Source: an uncultured Erysipelotrichaceae bacterium
GTDB taxonomy: Bacteria > Bacillota_I > Bacilli_A > RF39 > UBA660
NCBI GenBank assembly: GCA_902795725.1
Contig: CADBLY010000077.1
Coordinates: 1 to 29,820, forward strand
Length of the DNA: 29,820 nucleotides
Direction: 5' to 3'
In this document: one piece after another, positions 22,192 to 29,232 of the stretch
How positions within the stretch are numbered: the first letter of the stretch is position 1
Layout: each line of letters starts with the position of its first letter
The notes under the pieces: generated by a model
Databases searched by the model: none
Told to the model about the DNA's origin: nothing
Seen by the model: only the letters and a program-made list of their open reading frames with translations
Made by a program: the position numbers and the translations under genes

Positions 22192-22980
22192 ATGTTAGAT
22201 GTTATTGAAGTAATGATAGGAAATGATATTAAATTATGTTCACCTGATAAATATGTTTTAAAAAAAGGTGTTTCTATTATTGTTAAAACAGATAAGGGCT
22301 ATGATTATGCTATAGTTAGGAAACCAAATTTTAGAATAAAAGCTCATGATATTGTTGAACCATTATTAACTATTGCAAGAATTGCTAATAAAAATGATTT
22401 TAAAACTTATAAAAGAAACAATTCTGATTCAAAGAAAGCTTTTAGTAAATGTGATGAATTAATTAAAAAGTATAAATTAAATATGAGTTTAATTGATGCA
22501 AGATATTCTTTTGATAGAAAACAATTAAATTTTCATTTTGTATCAGATGAAAGGGTTGATTTTCGTAAATTAGCTAAGGATTTAGCTAATTTATATAAAA
22601 CACGTATTGAATTAAGACAAATTGGTGTACGTGATAAAGCTCAATTAGTTGGTGGATGTGGGCAATGTGGTAGAGAATTGTGTTGTCGTGGTTTTTTAAA
22701 GAATTTTAATACAGTATCAATTAACATGGTAAAAAATCAGAATCTTTCTTTAAATCCATCTAAAATTAATGGTGTATGTGGTAGATTGATGTGTTGCATG
22801 AAATACGAAGATACCTGTTATAATGAGTGTAGAAAAGGATTACCTAGTATTGGAAAGATAGTTGAAACAGATAAGGGAAAAGGAAAAGTTGTTAGTTTAG
22901 ATATTTTAAAGGGTGAATACCGTGTCGATGTAGAAGATTATGGTATTTTGGAGTGTAGTATAAATGGAAGTAATCAATGA
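22192..22980 (+). CDS. ricT: PSP1-domain protein RicT (YaaT)
   Basis: RicT (YaaT) forms the Y-complex with RicA and RicF in Bacillus. The complex binds iron-sulfur clusters, assists RNase Y mRNA maturation and influences Spo0A and competence pathways. The 262-residue product is of usual length and has the conserved cysteine block of the PSP1 C-terminal domain: VGGCGQCGRELCCRGF and GVCGRLMCCMKYEDTCY. The start follows AGAGGTAATT. It overlaps the next gene by 17 bases. In Bacillus yabA follows ricT; here it is missing. The presence of ricT with comK in one window fits a competence role, but that link is inference. Confidence 0.93.
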   Translation: MLDVIEVMIGNDIKLCSPDKYVLKKGVSIIVKTDKGYDYAIVRKPNFRIKAHDIVEPLLTIARIANKNDFKTYKRNNSDSKKAFSKCDELIKKYKLNMSLIDARYSFDRKQLNFHFVSDERVDFRKLAKDLANLYKTRIELRQIGVRDKAQLVGGCGQCGRELCCRGFLKNFNTVSINMVKNQNLSLNPSKINGVCGRLMCCMKYEDTCYNECRKGLPSIGKIVETDKGKGKVVSLDILKGEYRVDVEDYGILECSINGSNQ

Positions 22981-23683
22981 TTTATTAGATTATAATGGCT
23001 TAAAGATTATTCAAGATAGTGATGCTTTTAGTTTTTCTTTAGATTCAGTACTTTTACCTAATTTTGTTACAATCAATAAAAATATTAATAATATATTGGA
23101 TATAGGTTGTGGAAATGGACCTATTCCTTTAATTTTGTCTACAAAAACTAGTGCTTATATAACTGGAGTAGAGATACAAGAGAAAATATCTGATATGGCA
23201 ATTCGTTCTGTCAAATTAAATAAATTAGATAAACAAATAACAATAATTAATAAGGATATCAATGAATATGCTAATTATGAAAATACTGATAAGTATGATA
23301 TAATAACGTGCAATCCACCTTTTTTTAAGACAACTAGCGAAAGACATAAAAATGATTCAAGGTATAAAACGATTGCTAGGCATGAAGAATGTTTAACTTT
23401 AGAACAGATTATGAAAATTAGTCGTAAGTTGCTTAAAAATAACGGATGTTTAGGACTAGTTCATCGACCAGAAAGATTAGTTGAAATTATTGAATTAATG
23501 AAAAAAAATAATATTGAACCAAAAAAATTACAGTTGGTTTATCCTAAAAAGGGTAAGGAAGCTAAAATGATTTTGATTGAAGGAAGAAAAAATGGTAAAC
23601 CTGGTTTAAAAATACTTGAACCTTTGATTGTCCATTTAGATAATGGTGAATATTCTGATCAGGTTAAGAAATGTTTTAAATAG
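22964..23683 (+). CDS. trmN6: TrmN6-like tRNA/RNA adenine N6-methyltransferase (YabB)
   Basis: YabB/TrmN6 proteins methylate N6 of adenine 37 in tRNA1(Val) in E. coli; the Bacillus substrate is less certain. The 239-residue protein has the SAM-binding motif ILDIGCGNGPIPL near residues 44-56, an acidic VEIQ loop and the N6-adenine catalytic motif NPPFF. Its start lies within ricT, with GGAG upstream and a 17-base overlap. In Bacillus a GIY-YIG gene (yazA) lies between this and rsmI; here rsmI follows directly after eight bases. Confidence 0.9.
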   Translation: MEVINDLLDYNGLKIIQDSDAFSFSLDSVLLPNFVTINKNINNILDIGCGNGPIPLILSTKTSAYITGVEIQEKISDMAIRSVKLNKLDKQITIINKDINEYANYENTDKYDIITCNPPFFKTTSERHKNDSRYKTIARHEECLTLEQIMKISRKLLKNNGCLGLVHRPERLVEIIELMKKNNIEPKKLQLVYPKKGKEAKMILIEGRKNGKPGLKILEPLIVHLDNGEYSDQVKKCFK

Positions 23684-23691
23684 GAGGAGTT

Positions 23692-24540
23692 ATGTCACAA
23701 AAAAGTTACGATAATAATAACAAATTATATGTAATACCTACACCCATTGGTAATATGGATGATATTACGGTAAGAGCTTTAAATACGTTAAGAGAAGTTG
23801 ACGTTCTTTTTTGTGAGGATACAAGAGTAACTGGTCAGTTACTTAAACATTTTAATATAAGTAAAAAAATGATATCAAGTCATAAGTTTAATGAAGATAA
23901 TAATGCTTCTAAATTATTAGAATATTTAAATAAAGGATGTATGGTAGGTGTAGTATCTGATAGAGGAACACCAATTATAAGTGATCCAGGGTATGCACTT
24001 GTTAAATGTGCGATAGATAAGGGATATGGAGTGGTATCACTTCCTGGTTCTACAGCATTAATTCCGGCATTAACAAGTTCTGGTATTACTCCACAGCCTT
24101 TTATGTTTTATGGATTTTTAAATAGTAAGAAAAGTAGTAGAAGAAAAGAATTAGAAAAATTAAAGTTTGAAGAATCTACTTTGATTTTTTATGAAGCTCC
24201 TCATCGTATTGTTGATACATTAAATGATATGTTAGATATATTTGGTAATAGAAAAGTAAGTATTTCCCGGGAAATAACAAAGAAGTATGAAGAGATATAT
24301 CGCGGTTCTATTACTGATGTAATTAAAGATATGAACAATATTAAAGGTGAGTTAGTAATTGTTATCGAAGGTAATACTGAAAAGGAAGATTATAGCTTAT
24401 TAGATATTGTTAGCCATGTTAATTTATATATTGATAATGGATATAGCATGATGGATGCAATTAAGCAAGTAGCTAAAGATAGAAATGTAAAAAAGAGTGA
24501 AATATATGATGTTTATCATGCTATAGGAAAGAAGGAATAA
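23692..24540 (+). CDS. rsmI: 16S rRNA (cytidine-1402 2'-O) methyltransferase RsmI
   Basis: RsmI methylates the ribose of C1402 in the decoding centre of 16S rRNA. The 282-residue protein has the tetrapyrrole-methylase fold signatures YVIPTPIGNMDDITVRA at the N-terminus, EDTRVTGQLL, SDRGTPIISDPG and SLPGSTALIPAL, then FYEAPHRIVDTL. Length is normal. AGGAGG precedes the ATG. Within the coding region (24262-24275) lies a perfect Noc-type site that uses the codons TCC and CGG, which are rare in these genes. Confidence 0.96.
   Translation: MSQKSYDNNNKLYVIPTPIGNMDDITVRALNTLREVDVLFCEDTRVTGQLLKHFNISKKMISSHKFNEDNNASKLLEYLNKGCMVGVVSDRGTPIISDPGYALVKCAIDKGYGVVSLPGSTALIPALTSSGITPQPFMFYGFLNSKKSSRRKELEKLKFEESTLIFYEAPHRIVDTLNDMLDIFGNRKVSISREITKKYEEIYRGSITDVIKDMNNIKGELVIVIEGNTEKEDYSLLDIVSHVNLYIDNGYSMMDAIKQVAKDRNVKKSEIYDVYHAIGKKE
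24262..24275. promoter_or_regulatory. Noc-type binding site inside rsmI
   Basis: ATTTCCCGGGAAAT is a perfect match to the Bacillus Noc-binding sequence and identical to the site at 17453-17466. The shared stretch around the two is 17 bases (TATTTCCCGGGAAATAA). It is read as part of an ordinary ISREI peptide. Confidence 0.75.
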
Positions 24541-24541
24541 T

Positions 24542-24937
24542 ATGTATAGAATTAATAAAGAAGATATAATAAATATGGCATTAGAATATGGATATATGGG
24601 TTTTAATACTACTATATTTAAAGAAGAAATTATTGAAAATTACGTTGCTATTTTTTATGAAAATTTGAAAAAACATAATATAGAATGGTGCGGTGATATT
24701 TTAAGTAATCCCGATCCTATTTATAATTATGTAAAAGATTCAACTAATGAAGGATATTATATTATAGATATAGAAAAATTGAATTCTCCTCATGATGGAA
24801 GTTTAGGGATAATACCTTGGGAATTGTGTTGTATATCCCAAGAGGATGCTGGATTAAGTGCATTAGGATTAGAAAATAAAAATGGTAAATTAGTGCAAAA
24901 AAAAGAACAAGATATAATTAAAGCTTATAGAAAGTAA
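24542..24937 (+). CDS. Unknown protein between rsmI and pth
   Basis: I do not recognise this 131-residue protein. It starts one base after the rsmI stop, with AAGGA inside rsmI, and ends seven bases before pth, so it is part of the operon. It has no signal or membrane segment. It is acidic and appears globular, with two cysteine-containing patches (EWCGDILSNPD and PWELCCISQEDAG) and a charged C-terminus. The base composition matches its neighbours. It could be a small enzyme-associated or regulatory protein; nothing in it lets me choose. Confidence 0.75.
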   Translation: MYRINKEDIINMALEYGYMGFNTTIFKEEIIENYVAIFYENLKKHNIEWCGDILSNPDPIYNYVKDSTNEGYYIIDIEKLNSPHDGSLGIIPWELCCISQEDAGLSALGLENKNGKLVQKKEQDIIKAYRK

Positions 24938-24944
24938 GTGATTT

Positions 24945-25484
24945 ATGAAGTTAATTATTGGATTAGGTAATCCTGGTAGGGAATATGCAACTACAAGACA
25001 TAATATTGGTTTTATGGCTATAGATAAGTTATGTTCATCATTTAAGAATAAGTTTAACGGTTTATATGGAGAAGTTATAATTAATGGAGAAAAGATTATA
25101 CTATTAAAGCCATTAAGTTATATGAATTTATCTGGTGAAGTAATTAGAAAGTATGTAGATTATTATAATATCGATATTGATGATATCTTAGTTATTTGTG
25201 ATGATTTAGATATGGATGTTGGTAAAATTAGATTAAGAAGTAAGGGCTCAAGTGGGGGACATAATGGATTAAAAAACATTATTCTTCATTTAGGAACGGA
25301 TAATTTTAAAAGATTAAAGATAGGTATATCTAATAAAAAAGATATAGATACAAAAGATTATGTATTAGGTAAATTTAATAGAGATGATAAAAAGATAATT
25401 GATAAGAGTTTAGATAAAATTAATGACATAATTAATGATTTTATTACTTTATCTTTTGAACAATTAATGAGTAAATATAATTAG
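24945..25484 (+). CDS. pth: Peptidyl-tRNA hydrolase
   Basis: Pth frees tRNA from prematurely released peptidyl-tRNA. The 179-residue protein has LIIGLGNPGREY at the N-terminus with the conserved Asn (residue 9), the catalytic His (residue 19) in TTRHNIGF, SYMNLSGE, and the CDDLDMDVGKIRLR and GGHNGLKN motifs. It is slightly shorter than many family members but complete. The ribosome site is weak (AAGTGAT). mfd begins nine bases after its end; the pth-mfd pair is conserved in Firmicutes. Confidence 0.97.
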   Translation: MKLIIGLGNPGREYATTRHNIGFMAIDKLCSSFKNKFNGLYGEVIINGEKIILLKPLSYMNLSGEVIRKYVDYYNIDIDDILVICDDLDMDVGKIRLRSKGSSGGHNGLKNIILHLGTDNFKRLKIGISNKKDIDTKDYVLGKFNRDDKKIIDKSLDKINDIINDFITLSFEQLMSKYN

Positions 25485-25493
25485 GAGATGGAT

Positions 25494-28400
25494 ATGAATA
25501 GTCATTTATTTAAAGATGATTATGAAAATAATTTAGGTTTAACGCCAGAGTTAAAGGGTGAGTTTGTTTATAATAAATTTAAACAAAAAGATAAATCAGT
25601 TATTTTTGTAACATCTTCTTTATATGAAGCTAATAAATATTATCAAATAATAGCTAACTATACTTCAAAAGTTAGCCTTTTTCCCATGGATGATTTTTTA
25701 ACTAGTGAAGCTTTAGCTATTAGTCCAGAGTTAATGGTTAATAGATTAGAAACACTTTCAACTATTAAGGATTATCCGCAAATTATTGTTACTAATTTAA
25801 TGGGATATATAAGATTTTTACCACAGCCTAAAGATTATTATAAAGCCTTTAAAACGATTGAAGTAGGTAAAGAGTATAATATCAATGATTTAGTTGAATA
25901 CTTCATTAAAATGGGCTACGAAAGAGATACAATTGTATCTAAAACGGGGCAAATTGCTGTGCGTGGGTTTGTTTTGGATATCTTTCCAATTAATTACGAT
26001 GAACCTATAAGAATTGAATTTTGGGGTGATGAAGTAGATAAGATATCAAAATTTGATATAGATAGTCAGTTAACTATTAAAAAAATAGATAAAGTATTAA
26101 TCACTCCTAATACAGAGTTTATATGTGAAGAATATGTAGAAGATGCTAAACAAAAAGATTTATATAAATATACTAGTGTAGCTAGTATAATAGATTATAT
26201 GGATAATCCAGTTGTTATATATAATGACTATGATATATTGATGAATAGTTATCAGTTATTACAAGGTGAGATTATTCAATATAATAAAAATAATGATTTA
26301 GATATTAAAACGAAATACATGCATAATATTGATGATGTATTAATTAAGGATAAAGATGTTTATTATTTATCAGAATTTCATAATGTAATAACTAAAGGTA
26401 CATTATTTGATTATAAAGCTAAAAAAATAGCTAACTTTACTGGTACTGTTGAAGCTATTAATAAAAGATTAAATGATTATTTAAAACTGAAATATGTTAT
26501 TATTTGTTTATCTAGTAAAGAAAAAATAAGAAGAATGGTTAGAATGCTTGATAATCCAAATATTATGATTACGACATCTAATCAATTATTTAAAAATAAG
26601 ATTAATGTATTACAAAAGAGATTAGTTGAAGGATATGAAGTAGATAATTATGTTGTTATAAGTGAAAAAGAGTTATTTAATGAAAAAGAAGGACAATACA
26701 AATATAAGACTAATTTTAAGATAGGAACGACTATTAAAGATGTTAATAAGTTAGAAATAGGGGATTATATTGTTCATAGTGTGAACGGTATTGGTATTTA
26801 TAGAGGTATTAGAACACTAGAAAAAAATAAGATAAAGAAAGATTATTTAGTTTTAGAATATCAAGATGGGGATAAAATATATGTTCCTGTTGAAAAAATA
26901 AATACTATAAAGAAATATTCTTCTAATGGTGGTAGAGAAGTTAAAATAAGTAAATTAGGGGGGAGTGAGTGGAAGAAAACAAAAGCTAGAGTTAAGAAAA
27001 AGATTGAAAGTATAGCAGGTGATTTACTTAAACTTTATTCTGAAAGAGAACATGCTAAGGGCTTTGCTTTCAAAAAAGATGGCGAAGAACAAATAGCTTT
27101 TGAGCGTGATTTTCCATATACTGAAACGGAAGATCAATTAAAGGTATCAGAAGAGATAAAAAAAGATATGGAACAAGCAAAACCAATGGATAGATTATTA
27201 GTTGGTGATGTTGGATATGGTAAGACCGAAGTAGCTTTTAGAGCAATATTTAAATGTATTATGAGTGGTAAACAAGCAGCTATTTTATGTCCAACAACAA
27301 TACTATCTTCTCAGCACTTCCAAACAGCTATGGATAGGTTTAAAACACTATCTACTAATATTGCTTTATTAAATCGCTTTGTATCAAAAAAAGATCAAAC
27401 AAAGATATTAGAAGATTTAAAGAGTGGTAAGATAGACTTAGTAATTGGAACTCATAGATTACTAAGTAATGATATCGAATTTAAAGATTTAGGATTATTA
27501 GTAATTGATGAAGAACAAAGATTTGGTGTGAAACATAAAGAAAAGATTAAAGCAATCAAAAATACTGTAGACGTTTTAACACTATCAGCTACACCAATAC
27601 CTCGTACTTTACAAATGTCAATGTCAGGTATTAGAAGTTTATCTTTAATAAATACTCCACCTGCTAATAGATATCCAATTCAAACTTATGTAATTGAAGA
27701 GAATGATCAATTAATAAAAGAAGCTATCTATAAGGAATTAGCCCGCGATGGTCAAGTATTTATTTTATCTAATAGAATAGAGAATATGGAAGCTACTGTA
27801 AGTAAAATTCAAAGTTTAGTACCTGAAGCTAATATTGTTTATGCTCATGGACAAATGACAAAGACAAAGTTAGAAAATGTCATGATGGATTTTATTAATA
27901 AAAAGTATAATGTTTTAATATGTACAACGATTATTGAAACTGGTATTGATATACCGAGTGCTAATACATTAATTATCTATGATGCTGATAGATTTGGTTT
28001 AGCTCAACTATATCAAATTAGAGGTAGAGTAGGTAGAAGTAATAAAATAGCTTACTGTTATTTAATGTATAATAAAGGTAAAATACTATCAGATATAGCT
28101 AAGAAAAGATTAAATGTCATTAAAGACTTTACGGAATTAGGTAGTGGCTTTAGTATTGCTATGCGTGATTTATCGATAAGAGGTGCGGGAGATATCTTAG
28201 GTAGTGAACAAGCTGGATTTATCGATAGTGTAGGCGTAGAACTATTTATGAGTATGCTTAATGAAGAAGTAAATAAATTAAAAGGTATTGAAGTACTTGA
28301 AGATAAAAAAGTTAATCCTATGGTGAGTGTTGAAACAACAATAGAAGATAATTATGTAAGTGATGAAGAATTAAAAATAGAAATCCATCAAAAAATTAAT

Positions 28401-28769
28401 AGTATTGATTCAATAGATAAATTAAAAGAAGTTAAAAATGAATTAGAAGATAGATTTGGTAAGATAAATGAATCTATTGAAATATATATGTATGAACAAT
28501 TATTAGAAAAAAAACTACTTAGTATAGGTATAGATAATATTGTTCAAACAAAAACATTCATTAGTATTTATATACCTGAAAAGTTAGTTAAAAAACTTAA
28601 TACGGATGATTTATTTATGGATGTATCATCGATAAGTAGAAACTTTAGATTTTCTATGAAACTAACTAATTTAGTTATTACTTTAGATATAGTTAATCTG
28701 GATAAACATTTTATATACTATTTACTTGATTTAGTAGATATTTTAGAAAAATCATTGAATAATAATTAA
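25494..28769 (+). CDS. mfd: Transcription-repair coupling factor Mfd
   Basis: Mfd removes RNA polymerase stalled at DNA damage and recruits UvrAB. I chose the ATG at 25494, six bases after AGGAG; the in-frame ATG at 25488 overlaps that site. The 1091-residue protein has the UvrB-like N-terminal part (GYERDTIVSKTGQIAVRG), the RNA-polymerase-interaction domain (LEIGDYIVHSVNGIGIYRG), then the RecG-type motor with Walker A GDVGYGKTEVAFRA, DEEQRFGVKHKE, SATPIPRTLQMSM and QIRGRVGRSNK, and a C-terminal TRCF domain. Length and order are normal, slightly short at the C-terminus. The end of the gene also carries a plus-strand promoter for a small RNA. Confidence 0.96.
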   Translation: MNSHLFKDDYENNLGLTPELKGEFVYNKFKQKDKSVIFVTSSLYEANKYYQIIANYTSKVSLFPMDDFLTSEALAISPELMVNRLETLSTIKDYPQIIVTNLMGYIRFLPQPKDYYKAFKTIEVGKEYNINDLVEYFIKMGYERDTIVSKTGQIAVRGFVLDIFPINYDEPIRIEFWGDEVDKISKFDIDSQLTIKKIDKVLITPNTEFICEEYVEDAKQKDLYKYTSVASIIDYMDNPVVIYNDYDILMNSYQLLQGEIIQYNKNNDLDIKTKYMHNIDDVLIKDKDVYYLSEFHNVITKGTLFDYKAKKIANFTGTVEAINKRLNDYLKLKYVIICLSSKEKIRRMVRMLDNPNIMITTSNQLFKNKINVLQKRLVEGYEVDNYVVISEKELFNEKEGQYKYKTNFKIGTTIKDVNKLEIGDYIVHSVNGIGIYRGIRTLEKNKIKKDYLVLEYQDGDKIYVPVEKINTIKKYSSNGGREVKISKLGGSEWKKTKARVKKKIESIAGDLLKLYSEREHAKGFAFKKDGEEQIAFERDFPYTETEDQLKVSEEIKKDMEQAKPMDRLLVGDVGYGKTEVAFRAIFKCIMSGKQAAILCPTTILSSQHFQTAMDRFKTLSTNIALLNRFVSKKDQTKILEDLKSGKIDLVIGTHRLLSNDIEFKDLGLLVIDEEQRFGVKHKEKIKAIKNTVDVLTLSATPIPRTLQMSMSGIRSLSLINTPPANRYPIQTYVIEENDQLIKEAIYKELARDGQVFILSNRIENMEATVSKIQSLVPEANIVYAHGQMTKTKLENVMMDFINKKYNVLICTTIIETGIDIPSANTLIIYDADRFGLAQLYQIRGRVGRSNKIAYCYLMYNKGKILSDIAKKRLNVIKDFTELGSGFSIAMRDLSIRGAGDILGSEQAGFIDSVGVELFMSMLNEEVNKLKGIEVLEDKKVNPMVSVETTIEDNYVSDEELKIEIHQKINSIDSIDKLKEVKNELEDRFGKINESIEIYMYEQLLEKKLLSIGIDNIVQTKTFISIYIPEKLVKKLNTDDLFMDVSSISRNFRFSMKLTNLVITLDIVNLDKHFIYYLLDLVDILEKSLNNN

Positions 28770-28783
28770 TTATATGATATTAT
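28755..28783 (+). promoter_or_regulatory. Promoter of the candidate antitoxin RNA
   Basis: TTGAAT (28755-28760), 17 bases, TATTAT (28778-28783). The -35 lies in the last codons of mfd. Transcription would start near 28790 and run against the small membrane-peptide gene. Confidence 0.6.
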
Positions 28784-28789
28784 GTATTT

Positions 28790-28906
28790 AGTGAAGGAAA
28801 CTTCATATAATAAAAAAAGAGGAACATTCAGCTTATAGTTGAATGCCTATCTCAAAATATTTTTTCTAAGTAGGACATTTAATCTATAAGATTAGATGTC
28901 ATTTTT
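28790..28906 (+). ncRNA. Candidate antisense (antitoxin) RNA
   Basis: From the promoter at 28755-28783 a short RNA of about 117 bases would end at a terminator. That terminator is an 11-bp stem (28874-28884 with 28890-28900, one G-U pair), a TATAA loop and T5 (28902-28906). A second hairpin (28825-28845) lies within it. It is complementary to the 3' untranslated part and the last five codons of the leftward peptide mRNA, the arrangement of type I antitoxins such as RatA of Bacillus. It has no homologue I recognise. Confidence 0.5.
28812..28845 (-). terminator. Probable terminator of the small-peptide mRNA
   Basis: On the minus strand an 8-bp stem (28838-28845 with 28825-28832, one G-U pair) has a TATAA loop. 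It is followed, six bases later, by T7 (28812-28818). The stem-to-T gap makes it less than ideal. Confidence 0.45.
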
Positions 28907-29025
28907 AATGGTGATGATAATGAGAGTTATCAATCCTAAAATGATGCATATGTATCTTAGAATTTTGATAACAAAAATTCTTTTGTTCATATGACCTATC
29001 TCCTTCCTAGAGATAGGCATCCAAT
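28838..29025. repeat. Long-range inverted repeat around the small-peptide gene
   Basis: Arms 28838-28853 and 29010-29025 pair over 16 positions with one mismatch and one G-U. In the minus-strand mRNA this joins the 5' leader to the 3' end. Both arms also take part in local hairpins (28825-28845 and 28995-29017), so the pairings are mutually exclusive. A further inverted repeat (28926-28933 with 28965-28972) lies in the coding part. Confidence 0.75.
28892..28990 (-). CDS. Candidate type I toxin: 32-residue membrane peptide
   Basis: This short gene encodes 32 residues starting MNKRIFVIKILRY. A single hydrophobic segment rich in isoleucine and leucine (ICIILGLITLIIITI) follows, and the end is charged (KNDI). 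An AAGGAG site (29000-29005) lies nine bases before the ATG, and a promoter is at 29047-29075. The ribosome site is half in the stem and half in the loop of an 8-bp hairpin (28995-29017). The 5' leader can pair with the 3' end of the same mRNA. An opposing RNA overlaps the 3' end. Size, topology and RNA architecture match type I toxins such as TxpA, BsrG, Hok or AapA, though I see no sequence homology to any. It could also be a non-toxic small membrane protein. Confidence 0.55.
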   Translation of the reverse strand: MNKRIFVIKILRYICIILGLITLIIITIKNDI

Positions 29026-29046
29026 CACTAAACGTTCCGACTAAAT

Positions 29047-29075
29047 ATTATATACATAAATATATTGAAACACAA
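29047..29075 (-). promoter_or_regulatory. Promoter of the small-peptide (toxin) mRNA
   Basis: On the minus strand TTGTGT (29070-29075), 17 bases, TATAAT (29047-29052). The start would be near 29040, leaving a leader of about 50 bases. From here to 29232 I see no gene, only a 13-base palindrome (29160-29172). Confidence 0.6.
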
Positions 29076-29232
29076 GGGTTTTTATTGTATTTTTTAAAGA
29101 AAAAATATGGTGTGGAGGAGAGAATTGTAGAAGTTTAATTTTAGTATATGATTTGATACAGTTTTGAAAACTATATTTACTTTTAATTCAATCCATGATA
29201 CCATTAATACATAAGATAAAAGGAGGATAAGC

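Noticed and set aside
28920..28994. A 24-codon plus-strand frame starting MRVINPKMM with GGTGATGAT upstream, opposite the small membrane peptide
   Set aside because: It is basically the reverse side of an inverted repeat. The opposite strand has the better ribosome site, promoter and membrane profile, and the plus-strand RNA should end before it at 28906.
28825..29026. Reading the inverted repeats after mfd as a MITE or insertion-sequence remnant
   Set aside because: There is no target-site duplication or transposase piece that I can see, and the arms fit RNA pairing in a promoter-driven transcript. Not fully excluded.
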